From Phreatobacter stygius (lineage in GTDB: Bacteria > Pseudomonadota > Alphaproteobacteria > Rhizobiales > Phreatobacteraceae): a stretch of 64,000 nt of DNA. Positions 34,879-42,737 of this stretch are shown here, in pieces; the first letter of the stretch is position 1; each line of letters starts with the position of its first letter. The stretch spans positions 682,001 through 746,000 of the forward strand of contig NZ_CP039690.1 in assembly GCF_005144885.1 (NCBI RefSeq), given 5' to 3'. The notes under the pieces are model-generated. The model was not told the DNA's origin and did not search any database. It worked only from the letters and a program-made list of their open reading frames with translations. The translations under genes and the position numbers were made by a program.

Positions 34879-35107
34879 GCGAGGGCGCCAGCTCCACCGG
34901 CAATTCGCCGAGCCTGCGCTCGTCGGCGACCGCCACGTCGATGATGCGGATCTGGTCATCGACCAGCTTGAGATTGTCCTGCAGCGACGACCGGCGCGAC
35001 CGGTCGTCGAAAGCCGCCAGCATGTCCCTGATGGTCTGGCGGCGGTTCTCGACATAGCGCTCGCGCAGATCGAGCAGATTTCTCGCGTGCCGGGTTTCGG
35101 TGGCCAT
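34865..35107 (-). CDS. Small hypothetical helical protein (80 aa)
   Basis: Soluble and helical: RHARNLLDLRERYVENRRQTIRDMLAAFDDRSRR then DNLKLVDDQIRIIDVAVADERRLGELP. Unknown function and no family I can name. Start ATG 35107. It is transcribed from the gap 35108-35243, in which I see only a GC-rich stretch. Confidence 0.65.
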   Translation of the reverse strand: MATETRHARNLLDLRERYVENRRQTIRDMLAAFDDRSRRSSLQDNLKLVDDQIRIIDVAVADERRLGELPVELAPSLAGE

Positions 35108-35243
35108 CAGACAGTTCCTTTACAGCAAACGGACGGAAGCGCGCCGACGGCGGGCCGAGCCGACGCAAAGCGCCGCGGCCGGCAGCTTCCGCCGCCGGGC
35201 CGCGCGCCCTCGACATTCAAACAGGCTGAGGCGATCCGGCGCC

Positions 35244-35588
35244 TCAGATGGCGACGATATCCGCGCAGGCATTGGCCACCATGCGATCCGCCTCGGTCTT
35301 GCCGGGCATCGTGGCCCAACCGTTCTGCACGACCAAGTCGCCGCGGGTCCAGGACGACGCCGCCTTGAGCGCCGCAACCCGCTCGACGTTTTTCGGATCG
35401 CGCTTGGCCTGGTCGGCGCAGATCGACGCGAGCGCCGAGACGACCTCGGTCTGCGACCGGTCGAAGGCGTTCTGCCTGGCGCCGCCCTTGGTCATCCAGC
35501 CACCCCATGAGAACCCGACAATCGCCAGAGCTGCGGCACCACAAACCGCGCCATAAAGTCCCGGCTTCAACCAATCGGGGGTTTTCAT
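35244..35588 (-). CDS. Membrane-anchored hypothetical protein (114 aa)
   Basis: One N-terminal membrane span (about residues 9-29, LYGAVCGAAALAIVGFSWGGW) is followed by a soluble helical part with two Cys (ALASICADQAKRDPKNVERVAALKAAS; VANACADIVAI). Conserved-looking rhizobial proteins of this layout exist, but no function is known to me. ATG 35588 is preferred; the frame upstream is AT-rich non-coding DNA. The gap 35589-35746 is AT-rich with nothing further visible. Confidence 0.75.
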   Translation of the reverse strand: MKTPDWLKPGLYGAVCGAAALAIVGFSWGGWMTKGGARQNAFDRSQTEVVSALASICADQAKRDPKNVERVAALKAASSWTRGDLVVQNGWATMPGKTEADRMVANACADIVAI

Positions 35589-35746
35589 CGTGAAATCCTC
35601 GGATATCAAAATCAAAATCGATCTCGATAAGTCATAAACATAACACAAACTCAGAAAAACCGCTCATTTATTCTTCTCGAAACCCGGCATTCCCGAAAGG
35701 GAAAAGGTCCAAAATTCAATCAAATATCATCACGCCTGCGTCTTGA

Positions 35747-37045
35747 TTACTGAGACGTCTTCAGTCCGCCATCGGTCATGCGGTACCAGTTGATGATCGC
35801 CGAAACGTAAAGCTTGTGCAGCGCATGGAACGGCAGCGGCTGGATCGGCACCACCGGAAACGGCAGCGCCGCCTTGTCGCCGGTCGCGACATAGTCGGCC
35901 AGCGCCTCGCCCATGGCGGTCTGCAGCCCGACGCCGCGCCCCATGCAGCCGATATCGACCACCAGTCCCGGCTCCGGCTCGTGGATATGCGGCAGGAAAT
36001 CACGGGTCAGCGCAACCCGCCCGCACCAGCGGTGATCGAATCTCACGCCTTCGAGCTGGGGGAAGATCCTGGCCGCGGCGCGTTCCAGATGGCCCCAGTC
36101 GGCGTCCGATTTCGGTTCCCGGAACGGACCGCGGCCGCCCATCAGGAAACGGTTGGTGTGGTCGCGCCGGAAGTAGAGCAGCAATTGACGCGTGTCGGAA
36201 ATCACCTGTCCGCCGGGCAGGATGGTGCTGGCGATATTGTCGCCGAGCGGTTCGGTGGCGGCGATGAAAGAATTCGGCGCGATCACCGTCTGGCGCAGTT
36301 TCGGGATCAGGCCGTCGTCATAACCGCCGGTGGCGACGACGACGCGGCGTGCCGTCACGGTCGGCCCCTGGGTGGTCCGGATCTCGAACACTTCACCGCG
36401 CCTGATGATGCCGGTGACCCGGGTCTCGCCATAGACCTGGGCGCCCGCCTTCAAGGCGGCGCGGACCAGGCCGCGGGCATAAGCGAGCGGCTGGATGGCG
36501 CCGGCGCGATCGTCCTGCCAGCCGCCGAGATATTGCCGGGCGCCGACCGCCTCCTGCATGGCGTCGCGATCGAGCAGCCGGGCGGCAACGCCGCGCTCGG
36601 CCCATTCGCCGGCCCGCCGCTTCACCGTCTCGACCATGGCCGGCGTGTGCGCACCCTGGATCCAGCCGGCGCGGACAAACGGCACATCCATCTGGTGGCG
36701 GGCGATCAGCTCGAACACCCGGTCGGCGGTCGACCCGACGAAACGGATCAGCGCCTCGCCGGCGGTCGCGCCATATTTGGCGATCAGCTCGCTCGGGTCA
36801 TATTTGATGCCGGGAATGACCTGGCCGCCATTGCGGCCCGAGGCGCCCCAGCCCGGCTCGCGCGATTCCAGCACGACCGCGCCGATGCCGCGCTCGGCCA
36901 GCCTGAGCGCCGTCGACAATCCCGCGTAACCGCCGCCGATGATGCAGATCCCGGTCTCGATCGACTGGTCGAGCGGTGGTGTCGGGGCTGCCGCCGGCGC
37001 GGTCGTGGCCCAGAGTGACGGAGCAAGCGGAAACGGTACGGCCAA
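35747..37045 (-). CDS. FAD-dependent amine/amino acid oxidoreductase (DAO family)
   Basis: A 432-residue flavoprotein of the PuuB/OoxB type. The FAD dinucleotide fold is CIIGGGYAGLSTALRLAERG (about residues 31-50) with the acidic VVLESREPGWGASGRNGGQV; the C-terminal FAD-binding part is RVALTRDFLPHIHE...GCMGRGVGL. The family oxidises gamma-glutamylputrescine or other primary and secondary amines. The start is TTG 37045, with AAGGA eight bases upstream and no nearby ATG. It is last in a leftward operon with a polar amino acid ABC transporter, divergent from a PuuR-like regulator; polyamine or amino acid use is the likely role. Confidence 0.9.
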   Translation of the reverse strand: MAVPFPLAPSLWATTAPAAAPTPPLDQSIETGICIIGGGYAGLSTALRLAERGIGAVVLESREPGWGASGRNGGQVIPGIKYDPSELIAKYGATAGEALIRFVGSTADRVFELIARHQMDVPFVRAGWIQGAHTPAMVETVKRRAGEWAERGVAARLLDRDAMQEAVGARQYLGGWQDDRAGAIQPLAYARGLVRAALKAGAQVYGETRVTGIIRRGEVFEIRTTQGPTVTARRVVVATGGYDDGLIPKLRQTVIAPNSFIAATEPLGDNIASTILPGGQVISDTRQLLLYFRRDHTNRFLMGGRGPFREPKSDADWGHLERAAARIFPQLEGVRFDHRWCGRVALTRDFLPHIHEPEPGLVVDIGCMGRGVGLQTAMGEALADYVATGDKAALPFPVVPIQPLPFHALHKLYVSAIINWYRMTDGGLKTSQ

Positions 37046-37057
37046 ATGGATGTTCCT

Positions 37058-37795
37058 TCAGATCGGACGCAGCACGCGGCGCAGAAAGTCCTGCGTGCGC
37101 GCTTCCTTCGGGCTGCCGAGCACGTCCTCGGCCGGGCCCTGTTCGACGATCACGCCGCCGTCGATGAAGATGACGCGATCGGCGACCTCGCGGGCAAAGC
37201 CCATCTCATGGGTGACCACCACCATGGTCAGCCCCTCGTCGGCGAGGCTGCGCATCACGCTCAAGACCTCGCCGACCAGTTCGGGATCGAGCGCCGAGGT
37301 CGGCTCGTCGAACAGGATCGCCTTGGGTTGCATGGCGAGTGCGCGGGCGATCGCCACCCGCTGCTGCTGGCCACCCGAGAGCTGGGCCGGATAGGCCGCC
37401 TCCTTGTCGGCGAGCCCGACGCGGGCGAGCAGCGCCCTGCCCCGTTCGGCCGCCGCCTGCGGCGCCTCGCCCTTGACGAAGATCGGTCCCTCGATGACGT
37501 TTTCCAGCGCGGTGCGGTGCGGAAACAGGTTGAAGCGCTGGAACACCATGGAGACCTGCTGGCGGATCGCCTGGATCGTGCGCTTGGTCCGATCGACCGT
37601 CAGGCCCTCCACCGTGATGGTGCCGGCGTCATAGCTCTCCAGCCCGTTCATGCAGCGCAGGATGGTCGATTTGCCCGAGCCCGACGGGCCGATAATGCAG
37701 ACCACCTCGCCCTTGTCGACGCGCGCCGTGAAACCCCGCACCACATGGTTCTGCCCAAAGCTTTTCTGGACGTCGATCAGTTCGATCATGGACAT
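37058..37795 (-). CDS. Polar amino acid ABC transporter ATP-binding protein (GlnQ type)
   Basis: A 245-residue ATPase: Walker [10 protein letters not shown] (about residues 36-44), Q-loop [11 protein letters not shown], signature [16 protein letters not shown], Walker [13 protein letters not shown] and H-loop VTHEM. High similarity in style to GlnQ/HisP. It starts 4 bp after the permease stop and is 12 bp upstream of the oxidoreductase gene. Confidence 0.95.
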   Translation of the reverse strand: MSMIELIDVQKSFGQNHVVRGFTARVDKGEVVCIIGPSGSGKSTILRCMNGLESYDAGTITVEGLTVDRTKRTIQAIRQQVSMVFQRFNLFPHRTALENVIEGPIFVKGEAPQAAAERGRALLARVGLADKEAAYPAQLSGGQQQRVAIARALAMQPKAILFDEPTSALDPELVGEVLSVMRSLADEGLTMVVVTHEMGFAREVADRVIFIDGGVIVEQGPAEDVLGSPKEARTQDFLRRVLRPI

Positions 37796-37799
37796 GGCG

Positions 37800-38453
37800 C
37801 TATTTCCGTCCGAACCGCTTCTCGAGCCAGGACACCAGGCCGATGAGCGGCAGGCACATCACCAGGTAGAGCATGGCGACCAGCGTGAAGACCGTGCTGT
37901 TCTGGAAGGTCGAGGCGGCGATCAGCCGGCCCTGCTGGGCGAGTTCGGCCACCGTGATGGTCGAGGCCTGCGAGGAATCCTTCAGCATCATCACCATGAT
38001 GTTGCCGTAGGGCGGCAGGATGATCTTGAACGCCTGCGGCAGCACCACCCGGCGCATGGTCATCCACCAGCCCATGCCGATGGTCTGCGCCGCCTCGACC
38101 TGGCCGGGGTCGACCGCCTCGATGCCGGCGCGGAAATTCTCCGAGTGATAGGCCGAATAGGCGACGCCAAGCCCGATGATCGCCGCCTGCAGCGCGGTCA
38201 GCGTGATGCCGAGATCCGGCAGCACGAAATAGATCCAGAACAGCTGCACGATGATCGGAATGCCGCGGATGACGTTGACGATGGCGGCTGCGGTCATTGC
38301 CAGCGGCCTGATGCCCGACACCCGCATCAGCGCCCAGACCAGGCCGAGCAGGGTCGACAGCACGAGCGAGCCGGCCGTGACGACAATGGTCATCCAGACG
38401 CCCTGGGCGAGGATCGGCAGGAATTCCGTGGCTTGCCGGATGAAGCTCTGCAT
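37800..38453 (-). CDS. Polar amino acid ABC transporter permease
   Basis: A 217-residue His/Glu/Gln/Arg-type permease with about five membrane spans. The N-terminus is [24 protein letters not shown], and the EAA loop is [27 protein letters not shown] (about residues 125-150). ATG 38453 gives the usual start; a TTG at 38471 is weaker. A single permease gene suggests a homodimer. Confidence 0.94.
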   Translation of the reverse strand: MQSFIRQATEFLPILAQGVWMTIVVTAGSLVLSTLLGLVWALMRVSGIRPLAMTAAAIVNVIRGIPIIVQLFWIYFVLPDLGITLTALQAAIIGLGVAYSAYHSENFRAGIEAVDPGQVEAAQTIGMGWWMTMRRVVLPQAFKIILPPYGNIMVMMLKDSSQASTITVAELAQQGRLIAASTFQNSTVFTLVAMLYLVMCLPLIGLVSWLEKRFGRK

Positions 38454-38571
38454 GGACGACCCTGGTCGCAAGGCGGAAACGAGGCGGCGCTTGTCGCCCC
38501 GCCGTCATGGCCATGGTGAAGGCAGGGACCGCGACGCCGGCCCCCGCATGTTCAACCTCGGCGGCTAAAGC

Positions 38572-39330
38572 TTATTCCTGGCCCCATTTCGCCAGCACGC
38601 GCTTGACCGTGCCGTTGGCCTGCAGCTTGCCGAGCGACGTGTTCAGCCGCTTGAGCAGCTCGCCGTCGGTCTTGCGCACGCCGAAGGCGACCGAGCCCGG
38701 AATGGTCGGCTTGTAGCTGCGCACCAGCCGCACTTCGGGGAAGCGGCCGAGCTGCAGATTATAGGCGGCGATCGGGAAGTCGGCGAAGCCGGCGCCGAGC
38801 CGGCCATTGTTCACGTCGCGCATGATGTCGGGGATGGTCTCGTAGATGCGGACTTCCGAGAACACGCCCGCGGCCTTCAACGGCTCGACGAAGGCGGTGC
38901 CGACCTGGACGCCGGCGACCTTGCCCTTGAGCTCGGCCAGCCCGGTATAATTGGTGCTGTCGGATTTCGGCACCAGCAGGCCTTCGCCATAGGTGTAGAC
39001 GGTGTCGGAAAAGTCGATGACCTCCTTGCGCGCGGCGGTGGCGAACATGGCGGCCGAGATGATGTCGATGCGGTTGGAGGTCAGCGCGCCGATCAGCGCC
39101 GAGAACTGCATCGGCTCGACATTGACGTTGAAGCCCGCGTCCTTGCCGACCTCGGTGATCAGGTCGACCATGATGCCCTGGATGGTATTGGTCGCGGTGT
39201 CGAGGAAGGTGAAAGGAATGCCTGTCGGCGTCGAACCGACACGCAGGGTCTGGGTCTGCGCATAGGACGGGCGAATGGCGGCGGCGGCGAGACCGGCGCC
39301 GGCTGCGGTCAGGAATGTGCGACGTTTCAT
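38572..39330 (-). CDS. Polar amino acid ABC transporter substrate-binding protein
   Basis: A 252-residue periplasmic binding protein (SBP_bac_3 type) with signal MKRRTFLTAAGAGLAAAAIR, twin-arginine-like, cleaved near SYAQ. The mature protein has LRVGSTPTGIPFTFLD, then GIMVDLITEVGKDAGF and IDIISAAMFATAARKEVIDFSD, all characteristic of the family. ATG 39330 begins the signal peptide. It is first in the operon with permease, ATPase and oxidoreductase, 118 bp upstream of the permease. Confidence 0.94.
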   Translation of the reverse strand: MKRRTFLTAAGAGLAAAAIRPSYAQTQTLRVGSTPTGIPFTFLDTATNTIQGIMVDLITEVGKDAGFNVNVEPMQFSALIGALTSNRIDIISAAMFATAARKEVIDFSDTVYTYGEGLLVPKSDSTNYTGLAELKGKVAGVQVGTAFVEPLKAAGVFSEVRIYETIPDIMRDVNNGRLGAGFADFPIAAYNLQLGRFPEVRLVRSYKPTIPGSVAFGVRKTDGELLKRLNTSLGKLQANGTVKRVLAKWGQE

Positions 39331-39361
39331 GGCTCTTCCCCTTGAGACGGCTTCTGCCGGA

Positions 39362-39430
39362 ATTTTCATTGTCATGAAAATCTGTGCACGATCCGGGCTT
39401 GCTTGCAAGCTGATTTCACCAATATGAAAT
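39362..39430. promoter_or_regulatory. Two TTTCA-N6-TGAAA operators in the divergent promoter region
   Basis: ATTTTCAT-TGTC-ATGAAAAT (39362-39381) is a perfect 8-bp inverted repeat; ATTTCA-CCAATA-TGAAAT (39413-39430) is a perfect 6-bp one. Both contain TTTCA-N6-TGAAA with the same spacing, 50 bp apart. They flank GCTTGCAAGC. They lie between the binding-protein gene and the XRE-cupin regulator gene and are probably its binding sites. Confidence 0.65.
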
Positions 39431-39450
39431 AGAACAGCACAGTCCTCGGA

Positions 39451-40047
39451 ATGCCCGTCATGCCAAGTTCGGTCCTGCCCCTGCCAGCGACGGTCGACCG
39501 CGAGGTGGGCGCGCGCATCCGCGCGCTGCGCCAGGCCAAGGGCCTGTCGCTGGAGACGGTGGCAACCGCGGCCAACCTGTCGATCGGCTTCGTCAGCCAG
39601 ATCGAGCGTGGCCTGTCGTCACCCTCGCTGAAGGCGCTGGCCTCGCTCGCCGACGCGCTGGGATTGCCGATCGCCGGCCTGTTCGAAGCACGCGCGCCCT
39701 CCGAGGAGGCCGGCACCATCGTCGTCCATGCCGACCAGCGCAGCGTCCTGCAGCTCTGGCGCTCGGGCATCGTCAAGCAATTGCTGACCCCTGACGGCCC
39801 CGACGCCGCGCTGAACGTCTTTCTGATCATCCTGGCGCCCGGCGCCTCGACCGGCACGGAGCCCTACAGCCATCTCGGCGAAGAGGCTGGCCTGGTGCTG
39901 GAAGGCGCGATCACGCTGACCGTCGACGCGCGCAGCTGGACACTCAAGACCGGCGACAGCTTCCGGTTCGAAAGCTCGCGGCCGCACCGCTTCGCCAATG
40001 CCGGCCAGGGCGAGGCCCGGGTCGTCTGGGTCAATGCCAGGACGTGA
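39451..40047 (+). CDS. XRE-cupin transcriptional regulator (PuuR-like)
   Basis: A 198-residue regulator. The HTH_3 domain is VGARIRALRQAKGLSLETVATAANLSIGFVSQIERGLSSPSLKALASLADALGL (about residues 19-72; the recognition helix is IGFVSQIERG). A cupin_2 barrel occupies about residues 110-195 (PYSHLGEEAGLVLEGAITLTV, SFRFESSRPHRF). Such proteins sense small amines or amino acids. Divergent position to the ABC/oxidoreductase operon points to local control through the TTTCA-N6-TGAAA sites. Confidence 0.92.
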   Translation: MPVMPSSVLPLPATVDREVGARIRALRQAKGLSLETVATAANLSIGFVSQIERGLSSPSLKALASLADALGLPIAGLFEARAPSEEAGTIVVHADQRSVLQLWRSGIVKQLLTPDGPDAALNVFLIILAPGASTGTEPYSHLGEEAGLVLEGAITLTVDARSWTLKTGDSFRFESSRPHRFANAGQGEARVVWVNART

Positions 40048-40084
40048 GGGCGAAACGAGCCATCCGCATGGACCGGACCAAACC

Positions 40085-41113
40085 TCACCGGCCCGCCATC
40101 GGCATGTCGCCAAAGGCGATGAGCCGCCGCGCCTGCTCGTCCCACAGCACCATGCGCACGCAGCGCAGGCTTTGCGGCAGGGTCAGCCGGCCGACCGCGA
40201 CCAGTTGCGGATAATCGCGCAGCACCTGCGGCAGCCGGTAGTAGGGGATCCGGCTGCAGAGATGATGGACATGATGCATGCCGATATTGGCGGTGAACCA
40301 GCGCAGCACCGCCGGCAGGTCGTAATGCGAGCTGCCGTGCAGCGCCGCCTCGTGAAAACTCCAGCCGGCATCATGGGCCCAGAACGTGTCCTCGAACTGG
40401 TGCTGGACATAGAACAGCCAGACGCCGATCGATGCCGCGATCAGCGTGATCGGCAGTTGCACCAGCAGGAACGGACCAAGGCCGATCAGCCGGATCATCG
40501 CCGCCACCACCAGCGCAATGGCGAGGTTGGTCCCCATCGTGCTGAGCCAGGGCTGCCAGCCACGCGCCATCAGGCCGACCGGCAGCCGGTGCTGCAGGAT
40601 GAACAGATAGGCCGGACCGATGCCGAACATGACAAGGGGGTGCCGGTACAGCCGGTAGCCGAGCCGGCGCCATGGCGGCAGGGTCTGGAATTCGGCCACC
40701 GTCAGGGTCGCGACATCGCCGATGCCGCGATGATCGAGATTGCCCGAACTCGCGTGGTGCAGCGTATGGGTGCGCCGCCAGAAGCCATAAGGCGTCAGGG
40801 TGATGACGCCGATGACGCGTCCGACCCAGTCATTGGCGAGGCGCTGGCGGAAGAAGGATCCGTGGCTGCAGTCGTGCTGGATCATGAACAGCCGGACGAG
40901 GAAGCCGGCGGCCGGCACGGCGAGCGCGAAGCCAAGCCAATAGCCGTCGCCGAGCGCGGCCCACATGAGCACCCAGAGGACGACCAGCGGCACCGCCGTG
41001 ATGGCGATCTCGATAACGCTGCGCAGGCTGCTCGGCTCGCGATAGCGGGTCAGCAGGCGCGACCACTGACGCGGATCGACCGTCAGCCGACCATCAGGCT
41101 CTGGCTCAGACAT
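40085..41113 (-). CDS. Fatty acid desaturase
   Basis: A 342-residue integral membrane di-iron desaturase. All three His boxes are present: HDCSH (about residue 75), HTLHH (about 115) and HHVHH (about 275), with four to five membrane spans. It introduces a double bond in acyl chains or a related lipid. It is transcribed away from the Crp/Fnr gene, and the 250-bp region between them carries a symmetric Fnr-like site, so oxygen- or redox-linked control is plausible. Confidence 0.92.
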   Translation of the reverse strand: MSEPEPDGRLTVDPRQWSRLLTRYREPSSLRSVIEIAITAVPLVVLWVLMWAALGDGYWLGFALAVPAAGFLVRLFMIQHDCSHGSFFRQRLANDWVGRVIGVITLTPYGFWRRTHTLHHASSGNLDHRGIGDVATLTVAEFQTLPPWRRLGYRLYRHPLVMFGIGPAYLFILQHRLPVGLMARGWQPWLSTMGTNLAIALVVAAMIRLIGLGPFLLVQLPITLIAASIGVWLFYVQHQFEDTFWAHDAGWSFHEAALHGSSHYDLPAVLRWFTANIGMHHVHHLCSRIPYYRLPQVLRDYPQLVAVGRLTLPQSLRCVRMVLWDEQARRLIAFGDMPMAGR

Positions 41114-41161
41114 CGGACACCCCGGCGACGCCGCGATGTCACGAATCTAGGCACGATTGAT

Positions 41162-41197
41162 CCGCGCGGTCTGTGCAATATTGACCAGACCGCGCGG
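41162..41197. promoter_or_regulatory. Fnr-like motif, copy A, inside a 12-bp perfect inverted repeat
   Basis: CCGCGCGGTCTG (41162-41173) and CAGACCGCGCGG (41186-41197) are perfect inverted repeats around TGCAATATTGAC. Inside lies the 19-bp motif TGTGCAATATTGACCAGAC (41172-41190), repeated at 42121 and 42587. Because of the symmetry the motif can be read towards both the desaturase and the regulator gene. Confidence 0.65.
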
Positions 41198-41364
41198 CCG
41201 GAAGAGCGGTAGATCGCGGGCCGCGATCCTGATCGAGGGCACGCCGTTTGGCTCACGCAGGCGATGTGTTCGTTGACGATCGCCGCGCCGCCTTGTGATA
41301 AGATCGCACCTGTCCTGGAGCAGCCGAACCGGCGTCTCCAGGTGTCGATGAAGGACGTCGTCCC

Positions 41365-42063
41365 ATAGCGATCAAAGCCAAGCCGCCATTCGACGCAAAA
41401 GCTTTTCTCGCCAAGGTCGGCGAGGGGCGCAGCATTGGCAAATATCACAAGGATCAGGTCGTCTTCACCCAAGGCGACCCGGCCGACTCCGTGTTCTACA
41501 TCCAGAAGGGCAAGGTCAAGGTCACCGTCATTTCCGAGCAAGGCAAGGAAGCGGTCGTCGCCATGCTGGGGACGAGTGATTTTGTCGGCGAGGGTTGCCT
41601 GGCCGGCCAGACGCGGCGCATCGCCACCGTCGCGGCGCTGGCCGAATGTGTCATCGTGCGGCTGGAGAAGGCCGCGATCATCCGGGTGCTTCACGACGAG
41701 CCCGCCTTCTCCGAACTGTTCATCGCGCATCTCCTGACCCGCACCATCCGGGTCGAAGAGGACCTGATCGATCAGCTGTTCAATTCGAGCGAGAAGCGCC
41801 TGGCGCGGCTGCTTCTGCTGCTGGCGAATTTCGGCAAGGAAGGCAAGCCCGAGCCGGTGATCGCCAAGATCAGCCAGGAAACGCTCGCCGAGATGATCGG
41901 CACGACGCGCTCGCGCGTCAGCTTTTTCATGAACAAGTTCCGCAAGCTCGGCTTCATCGAATATAATGGCGGCATCGAGGTGCACAGTTCGCTGTTGAAC
42001 GTGATCCTGCACGACCAGCCGCAGATCAAGAGCGGACCGGACACGGACCAGGAGCCGCGCTGA
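41365..42063 (+). CDS. Crp/Fnr family transcriptional regulator (probable ATA start)
   Basis: The cyclic-nucleotide-binding-type sensor domain spans about residues 10-125 (VVFTQGDPADSVFYIQKGKV; FVGEGCLAGQ) and the winged HTH is ETLAEMIGTTRSRVSFFMNKF near residue 185. There are no Fnr-type iron-sulfur cysteines. Family-like sequence (AIKAKPPFDAKAFLAKVGEG) starts at 41368, but between the in-frame stops at 41296-41301 and 41491 there is no ATG, GTG or TTG. ATA 41365, with GAAGGA nine bases upstream, is the best start; GTG 41491 would delete the first strands of the sensor domain. A 34-codon open frame from ATG 41264 ends in a TAG that overlaps the ATA, so coupled initiation is possible. Confidence 0.8.
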   Translation: MAIKAKPPFDAKAFLAKVGEGRSIGKYHKDQVVFTQGDPADSVFYIQKGKVKVTVISEQGKEAVVAMLGTSDFVGEGCLAGQTRRIATVAALAECVIVRLEKAAIIRVLHDEPAFSELFIAHLLTRTIRVEEDLIDQLFNSSEKRLARLLLLLANFGKEGKPEPVIAKISQETLAEMIGTTRSRVSFFMNKFRKLGFIEYNGGIEVHSSLLNVILHDQPQIKSGPDTDQEPR

Positions 42064-42120
42064 CAGGCGCAGACTGCCGGTGCGGTTAGCTCGCCCATGG
42101 ATCGAATTTGACCGATCGGG

Positions 42121-42139
42121 TGAGCAATAGTGCACAGAC
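42121..42139. promoter_or_regulatory. Fnr-like motif, copy B
   Basis: TGAGCAATAGTGCACAGAC. The first 16 bases form the dyad TGAGCA-ATAG-TGCACA (5 of 6 paired). It lies 77 bp upstream of the GlsB-type gene, where an activator site would suit. Confidence 0.65.
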
Positions 42140-42216
42140 CGCGCGCGGCCGGCGGAGCTATGCTGTCGGCGCTCCATGGGCGTGTCCCGTTCCGTCGAGA
42201 TCTGAGGGAGGGTGCC

Positions 42217-42519
42217 ATGTCGGGTGAAAGTCTGCTCATCATCATCGTGGTCGGCATTATCGCCGGCTGGCTGGCCGGCCAGATCGTGCAAGGCACCGGT
42301 TTCGGCATTGTCGGCGACCTGCTCATTGGCGTCGTCGGCGCGCTCATCGGCAGCTGGGTTCTGCCCCGCCTCGGCATCCACCTTGGCGTCGGGCTCGTCG
42401 CCGCGATCGTCAACGCCACCGTCGGCGCCTTGCTGCTGCTGGTGGCGATCAAGCTCATTCGTGGCGGCGGCGGCGGATGGCGCCGCGGCTGGGGCGGCCG
42501 CTGGGGCCGGGGCTGGTAA
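42217..42519 (+). CDS. GlsB/YeaQ/YmgE family stress-response membrane protein
   Basis: A 100-residue inner-membrane protein with three hydrophobic spans and the family motif GWLAGQIVQGTGFGIVGDLLIGVVGALIG (about residues 18-46), ending in a Gly/Arg/Trp-rich tail (GGGGWRRGWGG). Transglycosylase-associated (GlsB) proteins are induced by stress; function unclear. GAGGG precedes ATG 42217. Its promoter holds motif B, so the upstream Crp/Fnr protein probably controls it. Confidence 0.92.
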   Translation: MSGESLLIIIVVGIIAGWLAGQIVQGTGFGIVGDLLIGVVGALIGSWVLPRLGIHLGVGLVAAIVNATVGALLLLVAIKLIRGGGGGWRRGWGGRWGRGW

Positions 42520-42586
42520 CGCCTGGCCCGAACGGCGGATTGGCACCGGAACGACGGGCGCTGCTGGTGCCGCAGGCCGGCAAAGG

Positions 42587-42605
42587 TGAGCAATTTTATA
42601 CAGAC
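42587..42605. promoter_or_regulatory. Fnr-like motif, copy C
   Basis: TGAGCAATTTTATACAGAC shares 15 of 19 bases with copy B; the second half-site (TATACA) is weaker. It lies 132 bp upstream of the sensor kinase start. Confidence 0.55.
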
Positions 42606-42737
42606 TCGGAGCCGGTCTGGCGGCTAGCCTGACGAGTGCCAGGCAGGCGCATCCATGCGCCTTGTGCCCGGCTCAAAGCCCCCGGCGATAGCGCCAACCG
42701 CAGGCTTGTTTCCCGGTGCCCCCAAAAGGGAAGCGCC

